Origin: Carallia brachiata
Taxonomy: Eukaryota > Streptophyta > Magnoliopsida > Malpighiales > Rhizophoraceae
Length of the DNA stretch: 64,000 bases
Direction: 5' to 3'
NCBI GenBank assembly: GCA_021464245.1
Contig: JADCRB010000074.1
Location: 2,142,979-2,206,978, forward strand
Shown here: one piece after another, positions 45,900-58,835 of the stretch
Layout: every line of letters starts with the position of its first letter
How positions within the stretch are numbered: position 1 is the stretch's first letter
Made by a program: the position numbers and the translations under genes
Notes under the pieces: model-generated
Told to the model about the DNA's origin: nothing
Databases searched by the model: none
What the model saw: the letters and a program-made list of their open reading frames with translations, nothing else

Positions 45900-47918
45900 A
45901 AAATCAAAACTGGAAATCAAGAAATCAGTTCGATGAAACTAAGGTTATGTGCCATATTTTGTCCAGACACGCTGAAGACGACAGAATCCGTCTAGAAACC
46001 AAATTGAAACCTTAATAAAGAAATAGAACGAACGCACCAGAAGCGACCGACTTCGTTCCGCGAAAGAGACTCTGTTTTTCGTCGAATTTACAACTGATGA
46101 CGGGGGTCTCCACTTTTCGATTTATAGGCACTTGGAGGACTCGGATGTAAATTTGCAACAAGTTTTTGGGATCTTCATGGGAACCACCAGACACCAGTCT
46201 TGGCCATTGGATTTTGATTTGACCCGAAATTCTTTGGACAGAAGAGTGCTGGCTGATTGGTTTGGGCTTGTAAATTCTTTGTACACTTAATGGATTACCG
46301 ACAATTTTTTATTCCAAATACAAACAAAAAGAGGATTGGGCTTTGCACTCACCCACCCTTAAAAAAAAAAAAAAAAAAAAAACCAAAGATAGTCAAATTA
46401 AGAAAACAAAAGGTCAAAGGGCTCTTCGCATCATAACTGGAGATTTATCCCATAAGTGTGAGATTTATAGTCATTAAAAAATATATATATATATATATAC
46501 CAACGCCTGTTAATTTAAATAACAAAAAAATTTGATTTTTTTTAAATAAATTTTGAGTTTGAGTTTTATATATGCAGAAAATAAATGTGAAGAGAGTTTT
46601 GCTCTTTAATGGGTCTACCCAATTCAAATTAAATTAATTAGAATCTAATGAATTTATGAAATACCAAGATTTCAAATAAAAAAAAAGAAAAAAAAACTAC
46701 TTACATTCTTGAAGTTGTTAGAAACCCCATTTCATTACTATGTAAATATATTTTTCTTCAACATCAATGGGCTATTGGGCTGCATATCCCCCTTGCCACT
46801 CACCATTATATTTTGTAGAAGGGTTCTGATAGGAGGACGCAAAAATAGGAGACGGGATAAACATAGTATATTTCGAACTGTCAGACATGATTGCAACACG
46901 TGCAATTCTTAGAATTATCTATTTTCATTGGTAAAAATTAACATATATATACAAGAGGGATATCCAAGTAACATGAACGTGAATGATGTCCTAATAATTA
47001 ATACAAAATACTTAAATGTATATCTAATCGTAATAGATACAACATCACCAAGATATAAAAATAATAAAATAAAATAACACAATCTCAAACACATTTAAAA
47101 TGTAGCGCAAGGTACGTATGCATATCGTAGGGGTAGAAAACATGTACCTTGCTGGTAACAAAACACGGGTTGGCTACTTGGCTTAACCTGCATTGCTGGC
47201 TGTGAGTCTCTGATATCCATTAACGGTACGTAAGGAACCTAGAAACTTGCTGAGAGGAGAGTAACATGGCGTAAATTTATTAGTGGGTACATCTTGAATT
47301 TGATCATCAATGCAGCAATTTGATCATTTTTCAGTTGTTTGTTTGAAGGGTTGTCTCAAGATCACTTTGCTGCGGCCTTTATTTGCGAATAGAGCAAGTG
47401 AACCCTTCTATTTTGAACTGTTCTTAGTGTTTTTGTTTATGTTAAAGAGTAAATATCTCATATTGAAAAAAATAACACTATAATATAATTTATAATAATT
47501 TTAAATTTTTAATAAATTTTGAGACTTAATATCATTATTTAATATAATATCAGAGTTTGATTTATCTATCTTATTTACACTCTTAATTTGACTTATTTAT
47601 ATTGATTTCGCTCATTTCATTCTAATTTTCTTGTCTCAAGTGCTAATCGGGTCTCACGTATGAAGAGAGTATATTAAAGAATAAATATCTCATAATTACG
47701 AACCGTAATTCTCGATCTGAGAAGGAATTCTGCCTACAGAAATGTTGCAAGATGATGTTAACCATCATTTTTCATTTTCACCATGACTTCTACAAATCTA
47801 CTCCTGCAAACACTTCCCAAACGGTGCATAGAATTTTTACCCTCAACTGTACAAGGTACTAGCTATACGGGACAGCAATGTGCTGCCAAGGAAAAAAAAA
47901 AAGAAAGTACAAAGGAAA
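45900..47918. other. Intergenic region between bZIP and kinase genes
   Basis: The left part is the bZIP promoter. A poly(A) run lies at 46362-46382 and an (AT)n run at about 46482-46499. Two related sequences, ttaaagagtaaatatctcata (from 47442) and ttaaagaataaatatctcata (from 47674), lie about 232 bases apart in direct orientation and may be relics of a copia-type LTR. The kinase 3' UTR ends this region. No gene is supported. Confidence 0.45.
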
Positions 47919-50749
47919 CTAGTTGAAGCTTGGGGAGCGGCTCCATCTTTCTTTCAAGTATGCCTCACATGGGATATTATTTCCTTGCTCTGAGCTACTG
48001 AATGACATTGAATCGTCTTCGACTCCAAGCAATGCAAGACTCAGATGCAACTCTGCACTTGAGCTTGGATATACTTCATCATCGTTCTCTCCCTGGTTTC
48101 CAGCATCCTCTTGGTCCTTGTTTTTGGGGATTGTCAAAATTTCCATGTCTTTATCTCCTCTGAGGAGTTTCAGTATCTGAAAATAGAAAATGAGGGGAAA
48201 AATGTTGAAAAGAACAACCAACATTGCTTTTGAAGTGGAGCTAAGAACCTGACTAAGCATAGGAAATTGTCTTGATGTGAGCTACCTGAGTCATATTAGG
48301 ACGGAGCCTAGCCGATCTTGTGATGCAGAGTGCTGCTGCAAGAACCATTCTTTGCATTTGAACCTCGTCAAAGTTTCCACCCAAATTTGGATCCAATAGG
48401 CCTCTCACATGTCCACTCTCTATTAGTGGCTTTGCCTGAATTCACAAAAACTAGGTGTTTATGATGCACATCAAATAAGTCAACAATACAAATAGGGGAG
48501 AGGCACTTACCCACATGACTAAGCTCTCTTGACCCTTGGGAGTCTCAGAGGCAATTGATTTTCTTCCTGATAATAATTCAAGGAGAACCACGCCAAAAGC
48601 ATAGACATCGACCTTGTCACTCAGTTTTCCATACATGAAATACTCGGGAGCAAGATAGCCAAACGTTCCAACTACATCGCCTTGAGTCAGAAAAGAAGAA
48701 GTTGTTGGCCCCCATATTGCCAGTCCAAAATCGGATAACTGTCGTTTAGAAACAACAATGGATCATATTACCACTTCATAACAATTTTCCCTGAAAAATC
48801 ATCCCCATTGGTCTGGTACAGTACCTGCGGTTCAAAGCTATCTGAAAGAAGGATGTTTGAAGACTTGACGTCCCTATGTATTATAGGACGAGAACATTCA
48901 TTGTGCAAGTAATTTACTGCCTCAGCAATTTTGACGGATATGTTAAATCTCACTTGCCACGACAATGGAGATTGATCTTTGTTCTCACCTAACACATCAT
49001 ATGAATTGCACATCAGAATCATTACAATTACGTTTTGACTAATTAGAGAAATATATAAATCTCATAAAGGCTTTACCACGTAGATTTTCCTCTAAGCTTC
49101 CACTGGAGAAGAAATCATAAACAGAAATGAGTTCAGTATCTTCAATGCAGATCCCCAAAAGAGGAGTGATGTGCTTGTGGTTAAGGGAGGAGACAATGTC
49201 TACTTCTTGGGCAAAATCCTTTCTTGCTTCTGGGGACGACTTCCGGATCTTTACGGCCACTGGCTTGCCATCTCGAAGTATTCCCTTGTACACACGGTTA
49301 GACCCTCCTTTCCCAATCATATTTCCTACCATGAAATCAGAAAACTATTATCAGAAAGAAAAAAATGTCTGCAGGGATATATCTCATAACTCATTCACAG
49401 TCGCAACCTGAGCAAAATTTATTAGTTGCAGTTTCCAGAACCTTGTAGCTGAACCGTTTGCAACTAGATGATTTTGCTTTTAGCAGAACCTCAAAGTCAT
49501 TTTCCAGTTCACCTAATGCTGAAGAACTAATGCTACTGCTTTGGTCCAAGATCCCACTTCTTTCCCCTTCTGATAGATTTTCTGTAATAGAGCTTTGAGG
49601 ACTTAGCTGTGGGGAACGATTCTGCCAGCTTATTATCCACTGCACCACAGATAATTCCCTTGAATGCATGATCTGAGCAGCAGCAGAACTTGCTTTTCGT
49701 AGCAATGGCCTACCATGCTTCTGATCCAAAACATCACCAGTGAAAGAACAATTCAATCCCTTCTTAGGCTCAGGTACAAGGCTCAAAGAAGAATCCCATA
49801 AGCCTTCACTCCCAGATCTTGTTAGCGCATTAAAGCTAGATTTTTTGGTGTTTGCATCTGATTGCTCCACGTCAGATTGGGTTTGCTTTGAAGCGGGACG
49901 ATCAATTAGACAAAAGCTTGGTTTTGGATCTCCATAGAGGCCTGACAAAATTGCAAACAATATTATTTATCTTCTTAGAATCTCATAACCATGCTATTTC
50001 TTCAAAATATATTTAACCAAACCTGGTTGTCGACTATTGTTACACCTTCTAAACAGAATTTTCCCATCGCGGATGGCTAAAACATCAGTGGTTGGAGGCA
50101 ATCTCTTGGCACAATACTTAGCTGTGGAAGCCCAGCTCCTGAAAATTGTTACTGTTTAGACTAACAAAAGTGGAAGCAACAACCAATCAAAGACAAACAA
50201 AGAGCTTATTCTACAGCCATCCCTACCTTATAGCACTTTGGTTGCTGATCCCAACAACTACAGCCACAGCAGAATGGTCCTTTGCCTCTTTAACCAGAGT
50301 CTTTCGAAGAGATCTCCCTGTGGACATCTGACCTGTGAGCTCCACCTGACAACCAGAACAGAAAATGTCTATTGAATGGCAAATTCTGCAATTTTTTAGT
50401 TAAGGAGAATTTGTTATATTATGTATGTAATCGCATACCTTCCTCAAGGAGCATAGAGCACCATACACCTCTAAATAACTATCCAACAAGCTCTTATAGC
50501 CGACAGAATCGCCTGCGTCAATAACTCATTTCAAACTCGAGGACGGATACGAAATTTTTTCACCAATTTGTGGGAAACTTCAATGCATTTACCTGAACTT
50601 CTACAAACTTGAACTGCAATAACACAGTCTCCTGGTTCAGCCACCTTCACAAGAGCCCAGCTAAGCAGCTCTCTGCTATAATTATCAATTTGTATCCCAA
50701 CTAATACATTCCTCTTCTTAACATCTTTAGCTTCCTTATCCTCTGGCAT
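47919..50749 (-). CDS. Receptor-like cytoplasmic kinase with N-terminal USP-like domain (At2g16750/At4g35030 family)
   Basis: Ten exons on the minus strand keep frame throughout: 50749-50593, 50512-50439, 50345-50227, 50138-50023, 49941-49408, 49325-49077, 48988-48825, 48738-48511, 48435-48286 and 48176-47919, giving 682 residues. The first four exons form a universal-stress/adenine-nucleotide alpha-hydrolase-like domain ([30 protein letters not shown]). A Ser-rich linker follows. The kinase has the Gly-rich loop [12 protein letters not shown] (about 337-348), VAVKI lysine, HRDVKSSN (catalytic D456), DFG (474-476) and APE (501-503), so it should be active. No signal peptide or transmembrane segment is seen, hence a cytoplasmic kinase. 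The C-terminal tail is acidic and Ser-rich. Substrates are unknown. The exon-intron pattern is complete with no visible defect. Confidence 0.93.
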
Positions 50750-51566
50750 CTTGTACTTACTTTATTGACCAATTACAAAATACAAAATACAAACTATCAA
50801 CTCTGTTCTTCCTGGAAATTGCATAAAGTCTGCAAATTTCTCTTCCACAAGAATCTTTCCACTTTCTTATAATGTTTCATTCTATTTCAATATCTGCAAC
50901 AAATGAGGTAAAATTGTTATATTAGCAAGAATAAGAAATCTGATAGACTAATACACATTATATATCTACTATACTACAATTAGCGGATTCTTCTCTGAAT
51001 GGTGATAAAATCAAATGAATTAAACAAATTGTGCCAGCAAGATCTTGGAAAAGACGTAAAAAATTCGGACTGCTTGCATAAGATAACCAAGAAAAGACAA
51101 ATAAAATGTACCTAAACAATATACACCTGTTCCCATTGGAGCCCACGAAGGTAATTTTAAACGAAGTTGCCGCCAAGCATTATCACCCTACCTAATGCAA
51201 CTATCTTCTACGTTCATAAAGCACATAAAAAAAAAAGGAGGGGTCTCAAGATTTCTGAGAAGGGTCAGATTTAAGTAACAAAAAACTGAATTTTAGTTAA
51301 AAAAAAAAAACCCAAGTGAATACTGATTAAACAAACTTTTAAGTATTGGTGTCGGGTGACTATTGGGGTTAGCTAAGCAAATGGGTATTCTTCAGAACAG
51401 AAAAGGGAAAGAAGTGTCAAAAATCAAAAGGGCAGGGAAGTGTCGGCAGGGCAAGTGAATTCCAGAAATGCAGTGGCAAAAATGCTGTTGGGAGACAAAA
51501 AAAAAAAGGAAAGAGGAAAACAAGAAGTAGGATTTGTGGTTTCCCTTTTTGATATTTATTTCTTGT

Positions 51567-51574
51567 TTATATAA
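51567..51574 (-). promoter_or_regulatory. Possible TATA box of the kinase gene
   Basis: The minus-strand reading is TATATAAA, about 820 bases upstream of the start codon. This distance requires a long leader, probably with a 5' UTR intron, so the assignment is tentative. Confidence 0.35.
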
Positions 51575-54500
51575 CTGGTTTATTAAATTTGTTTCTGTTC
51601 ATTCCTTCCTGTCCTGGGATTTGAGGTCGTTAAAAAAACAGGCAAATTTCGCGGGAAACCCCTGATATCCGGTCGTGTCAGGGTCAGGGACCAATGTTAG
51701 CGGGGTGGTGGACGGGTGGAGGCTCATCCACCGGCTATTTCGGTTCGGAGGCTGTCCTATTTATTACGCGCCGCAACTGAACTGGCCCAGCGGACCTTCT
51801 TTTTGGGTAACAATTGTGAATTTAAATGCTACCAAAGCCAGTTCTAGGTTTCCTCTTCTGTTTGGTGGAATAAGCCCACTTTAATCACTTAAAATGATAC
51901 TTCAATAATCAGTCAGTATATTTTTATATCGTGAGTTTTATATTTAAACTTCTATACCTACGTTCCTCTTATCTGACCTATGCTAGAAACCTTATATGTT
52001 GTAAGTAGTAATGCGCAGTATAGGGAGTAGGCTCGCTCACCTAAATTTTAGCAGCAAAGTCACGTTTAACCCTGTTGATACTCAAGAGGTAGATCGACTT
52101 TTTTAGAATTGTTTAATGAAATTTTAATAAATGTGAATTAACTCAACCTCAATCTAAAGATTTGATAATTGATATATCCAATAAAATTTTTTTTTCCTTG
52201 TTAAAAAATATTGCCCCACTTTTTTATACATAGAATTAACCTTGATATTGAGGACCAACTGTAATTAAAAATGAAAAAAGTTTAATGAGTAAGTAATTAT
52301 ATAATTTTATCAATAGTATTTTATTTATTTTTATTTTTTTATATTTAATTATTTAACAATTTATATTAATTTAAAACTGTAATATAAGTTGTTAAATGAT
52401 TAAAATTAAGAAAAACAAAAAAACAGATAAATTATTTGATATCATTAATGACGTTGTATAATTATTTTAAAATTATTTAAATAAAGTCACATAGTATTAT
52501 TCATTAAAAAAATAAATAATAACATTTAAAAAATAATATGGTAAAAAAAAAAAGAACCAATCACATTTCATTAGTTTCATAAGTAAATAAAGCTAAATGT
52601 AAAAAGAATTTTACTTTACTACCCTTTGTATTACTCAATGGACAGAACTATAGAGTGGTGTAGAAAAAATTACTCTCTTTCGAGAAATATTGCCAAGCGC
52701 AGTCATCGGCAGATGCCGACTGTTGGGTGGATCGGTTACCATGTCATAATCAAAGGACGTTCAGTAAATGCCTCTCTGCCATGAATAAATTACGTGGTCC
52801 ATAATTTTGAATGTCTTATTGCCCTTGAAGATGGGCTGAGCACAAAGGTCCAAAACACAAACTTACCTTGGGACAAAGAAAAAAACACCTTACCTTAGCC
52901 GTTGTTTTGAATTCTGTGGCACAGATTTGACCACATGTTTTTAGTTCAAGGGTAAAAGTTTAGTATTAGCCACCGACGAGTCTTCATTAATTAATTAATT
53001 ATTTTCAAGGAGAGAGCCTTCTTTGCCATTTGCCAATATTTGGAAAAAATTGTGCTGGTCAAAATCTCGTTCGTCATTTTACCATCTTGAATCGCCAGTT
53101 ATGTTTTTTTTTTCTTTTCCTCTTAAACAGCAAAATTAATTTTAGTTATGGCATTCCGAATGACCTGTAACGTTATCTAAACCATCGCAAAGGGAAAAAA
53201 TTTTCACAGGAATCTTTAGTCATTTCTTTAGCTGGGATTTTTGTTTCAAATTACGATGAAAATGAACATGAACATGAACATGAACATGAGATAGAAAGCC
53301 CATCTTTTCGATGAAGTAACCCATTGTGTTGTCTAAAATTGACAAGGCTCGTGTATGTCTTTAACAAGCGTGTATCTTTATAAGATAAATGCTTCCGCTT
53401 TTCGCTAAAAAGAAATTTTTGATAATTTGACTCTTGATATACTCTATTTTAAATTTAAATTCTATTGGTTATTGTTGGAGTTCTTTGTAAATAAATGATA
53501 TGTAAATCTTATTATAAATTTTTAGTAATTTGTAAGTTCTCTTTAACGTTGAGTTAGAAACACTCTTTTTATTCTTATATTTTTTTTTGTACCAAAAAAA
53601 ATAGAGATTTCCGCTTTCTCTGGACTCTAATAGTGTAGATCTATAAAAAATTATTAGCTTAAGGATGACATTTATTTCTTTTTCGCTATTATGGATAAAA
53701 AATTGCTTGTTTAGAGACGTTCCTAAAATAAGCCGCATGTGCTTCTTTTTCGTGTCCGAAAGCGATAAAGATTAGAGATGCAGGCATCGACGCGGCCAGT
53801 GAGATAAGTGTTTAGGCTGGTCAATTGCAACTTTTGCAACGCTGATCTTCATCTGATTATGAAAACAACGTGACTTTCACTATTTTGACCAAGCACTAAT
53901 ACTCAATTCTAATACAATTGCAAGATTAACTCAACTCCTATAAGAGAAATTTAAGTGGTTCACTTTGATTATAGTATATATAGACACGTAATGATATAAG
54001 TCATTAGATTATTAAATTTAAAATAAATAGATAAATTATTAAATACAATTAAATGAATTACGTGTTCTTTAAGGTGACTGAAGTATTACTGCTTACTCAA
54101 GAATTGATCCATTAGACATAATAAATGTGTTAAGCCAAGTAGGTTATTATCAGCTAAATTTCTTTTGGTGATAACCTGCTTTTGGTCACCAAGTGCTTGC
54201 TACCAGAGATTTGTTGCGTATGGTTGAAATCTTCCATCGGGAAAATAATTAGTAGTGCAATTTAGGGCGAAATTCAAATCGTCAGTTGCCGCCTCGCCGG
54301 AGACAAAGAACACTGTTTGACCATTTAAGTTGTTCAATTGTCCATTTAATCAGACGTGTACGCACATTAGAGAATCTGCCGACAAAATAAATGAATCATA
54401 CGATACGACCAGGCGCCCCTCCCTCCACGGCTTGTTTGTTCTTCTATATAAATTTTTAATATTAATGTCAATGTTATTGTTATATTTATCATCAAGAATC

Positions 54501-56779
54501 TCAAAAATGCATTACTTCCTTGGTATAAACAAAAAGAATAAGAGTGACCCACGTACAAAATTTATAATATTAAGATTTTCCTTTTTTAAAAAAAAGAAAT
54601 CTGCTGCATACACCCTTTCTTTCTCTGTTTTATCAATTAACCTTATTCTGCTTGGTTTTTCTCTAAGGTTCCGCTCCACTAAATGTTATTTAGTTCAATT
54701 TTGTATTATCCTCTTCTTTCATTTCGTGCCGGCGAAATAATGGAATTTTCTGTGGAAATGCACAGCATGTGTTTTAATTTAACTGGAGAAGTAACACGAA
54801 ATTCAAAGATTCCAAAAATTAAAAAGAAAGGGACATATATTCGACCATTGAGAATCCTGACCAACATGGTGGACACATGAACAAATACAAGGAATTAGAT
54901 ACGGAAATTAATTCTAAGATCTCGTTCTCTAAAAGTTTGTCATGTTAGAAAATTTCCCCAATGCCTTTTTCCGCAATTGGGTTCCTAATATTTTTTTTAG
55001 TACAAAAAAAAAAGGTACAATGGGTGATCCGTCTCAATATAAAAAAATATTTACAGATTATCAAAATTCTACAATAAAATTTACGTATTATCCTCCTATC
55101 AAGAACTCCAACATAGTCAACGCAATTTAAATTCAAGATAAATTACATTAAAAATTAAAATTTTAACCTTAAACTGATCTTTGTGCACTTTGGTTTCTAA
55201 TATTTAATGCACAGGTGTATAGCAAACGCAAATGATTGGAGATTTAATTAAATGGCTTCTAGCTTGGAGCCACGTAAAAAAAGAAACTATTAATTTGATG
55301 GGAGAACATGCACAAAGTGTGTGTGACGTCTTGTCTGACCTACTTACTAATTCTTTATCGAAAATGATGTGAACCACAAACCAGTCGTATATAACGCCAA
55401 CTTTTATAATTATGTACATGTACTCATAATGAAAGTAAACGCATTTTCAATCCTGCCGCCACGTGAACCGATTGGATGATAAATGCTTCATCACTTGAAT
55501 CTTATTGAGTTTAATTATTGTCGACTGTTTCTCTCTAAAATAATAACAAATAATATATATATATATAGTGGGCTGCCTGTGAAGCTGCATGCACTTCAAT
55601 TTTTCATTCAACACGACCGTATAACTTTGCTTAAATAGGTATAAAGTAAAAAAATAAATTGTATATATTAATTTATTTTATTAATTTTTTATTTAAAAAA
55701 CTAAAGGCGCATATTAATGCAAAATTTTTTAAAACTCTCTGTGTTAAATTCTTAAATTTTTTTGTTTTTCATTTGCAGGTTACCTAGAAAGCTGCATTGT
55801 GTGTAACAGTTCGATTTGTCGTTTGTGGGTGCCTGCAAAGCTGCAGCGTTATATATATTGCATGTGGCAGTACACCAATTGGCTCTGTCAATCACATCAT
55901 CCTGAATTGCAACTATAGTTACATAATTAGGAAGTATTGCATGTACCAAAAAAAGATTAGGTAGCAGTGCTGCGAGATTTTTTTTTTTTTTTTCTGAAAT
56001 TTTAATATCTAAAATTTAATTGAATTTTGATTAATTCATTACAAGCTGAGTAAACCCATAAAAGAGGGCTAAAATTCTTCCAGTACTTATTTTTTTTATT
56101 TACAAAACTCAAACTTGACACTTTATTTAAAAAAAATAAGTTGTTTATCACTTAAACTAATAGAGCTAACGGCTGTGAGATAATTTTAGAGAGAATAACT
56201 ACTTGGGTTGGGTTTGGTAGGTAATCGCCAGACCAAAAGGTCCGCACCAATGATTAATTACCATTTATGACTATCAATGATGTACTTGCTAAATATCACG
56301 TATCAGGGCCACTGGGCCAGTATTAGCTCGGTTGTAGCCGATAGTTTATAGACTCATATGTCAAGTGATTTATAGACTCGTTTATCGGCCCGTGTCTAAC
56401 TTCCATTGCTATGTCCGCCAATGGCCTCTGAATCAAACACAATTGTAATCAGAACCCTTGCTTTCAAGGTTTGCTTCGGGGGTTTTATTAAAGTTTGGTT
56501 TAATTTCCATTGAAGGGCTCCTACATTCTGGAGATGGCAATCTCTGTTGGGCCATTAGCTTATGGATTAGTGACAAAATTATATTTATTTGTTTACAGGG
56601 AGACCAATTATGTCTAGGCCTCCAAAAGCAAGACACCCAATTACCAGTTTTATCCCTTTTACGATTTTATTGTTATGTTTATTGGCATGGCATAAATTAG
56701 CAATCCCACAAAACTTAAGAGGATGGATAACAAATAGGAGATAGAAAACTCTATATCCCACAAGGGTGCTTCAGGGGAT
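51575..56779. other. Large intergenic region between kinase and E2 genes
   Basis: About 5.2 kb, mostly AT-rich, without a supported gene. It has an (ATGAAC)n repeat at 53262-53288 and an (AT)n run near 55551-55567. A worn copy of the dispersed motif also found at 655-715 lies at 53991-54050. The longest frame, 54330-54740 plus, is Lys/Phe/Leu-rich low-complexity translation of AT-rich DNA. Confidence 0.5.
53262..53288. repeat. (ATGAAC)n microsatellite
   Basis: Four full units plus a partial one, uninterrupted. Confidence 0.85.
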
Positions 56780-57599
<820 letters not shown>

Positions 57600-57600
57600 T

Positions 57601-58125
57601 CTGGTAAATTATTTGTTTATGTCAGATATCAATACTGAGATTGCAAAAATTAAGAGATGATTGCAAAGAAATCCAGAAAACCACCTATACTCGCACTCTG
57701 CAAAGGGGTCAGATGGTAGCCCATTTAATAGGGACTCGGTTCTGGGTTAAAAGATGGAAGAGGTCCACTGATTCTTTTTACACTGATGAAAGTGGGCACG
57801 GTATAAATTCCAAGAAAAAAGAAGGTACTAAAGAATGAAAGATATTTGCTGTTCTGCACTACACGGAAACAGCTTGAGCCATAATTAGCTTGGTGTTAAC
57901 ATGGTCAATGAGGAAGATTCGTTCCCACAAAAATTTATTTTTTTTGGTTCATTTTTATGGTCAACCCATTTCATTTCACGAACAAATCAATACATTAATC
58001 CATGATTTGATTGTCTTTGCCACCATTTTCAGTATACAAACAACCCGTGATTCTGTTTCCAGATGGAATGATCACTTTATTTAACTTATCTTCACTTTCA
58101 CTTTATTTAACTTATCTTCACTTAC
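57601..58125 (-). other. Probable 5' UTR intron of the E2 gene
   Basis: On the minus strand the donor agaag/gtaagtg (58126/58125) is near-perfect, and the acceptor tttaccag (57601 side) lies one base before the ATG at 57599. Class I plant E2 genes commonly have such a leader intron, which can raise expression. This is inferred from the splice signals. Confidence 0.6.
58072..58123. repeat. 26-bp tandem duplication next to the E2 leader splice donor
   Basis: tcactttatttaacttatct with six further bases is present twice in direct succession, immediately inside the start of the predicted 5' UTR intron. Confidence 0.9.
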
Positions 58126-58139
58126 CTTCTAATCCGGTG

Positions 58140-58835
58140 GACCGATGGTAGCAACTGGAAAAAAAACCCACGTTACAAAAGTTAAATATTCGTGCTAAGC
58201 CAAAAAGCAGAAATAGTAGGCAGTGGCATGGTTTGAGAGTGGGGACGTCTGGAGAGGAAAATTAGCTTGGTTTGAGTATCCAGAAAAGCTTTGTAGTTGA
58301 CGAGTCTGAAATGAACCACGAGACGTGATTCAATTATGCAATACCTTTAAATACAGCCCACTAAAGACTCACAATATTGGTTTATCTCTGACAACACAAG
58401 CAACAGAACCTTCAAACAAAACCAGCACAATTTAGCTAGTGAATAAATGCAGTTCAGCACAAACCACAATTATATTAAGAATCCTTTAGTGCATTAAATC
58501 GGGCTACGTGACATAGTATGAGAGAAAATATTGTTACATGACAGAAGAAATCTTCCTCATTCTAGTCAATACAAGACCCAGACAAACCTAATGAAACAGA
58601 AGTTTGCACGTTAACTAGGAGGTAATGATTCATATACAATCGGTGCGCACAATCCAGAATGCAGCAAGCACCCAGTTGATTCTTACTGGCTTATAAGTGC
58701 TCTCTGATTCTGACAGTAGAGACTAAACACGGAATCTTGCTGCTTCGGTAAGGCATGAAAAGATAAGATAAATGAAAAGACTAGAGGATAAGTGCCTAAT
58801 TTTGTCATGTTCCACTCAGAAACTCCAATTCATGA
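58140..58835. other. Region between E2 leader and ROP stop codon
   Basis: It holds the E2 promoter and first leader exon (left part) and the 3' UTR of the ROP gene (right part, roughly 58500-58835). No other feature was recognised. Confidence 0.5.

Noticed and set aside
54330..54740. 136-codon plus-strand frame with hydrophobic stretches
   Set aside because: The hydrophobicity follows from T-rich DNA; no signal peptide pattern or family resemblance.
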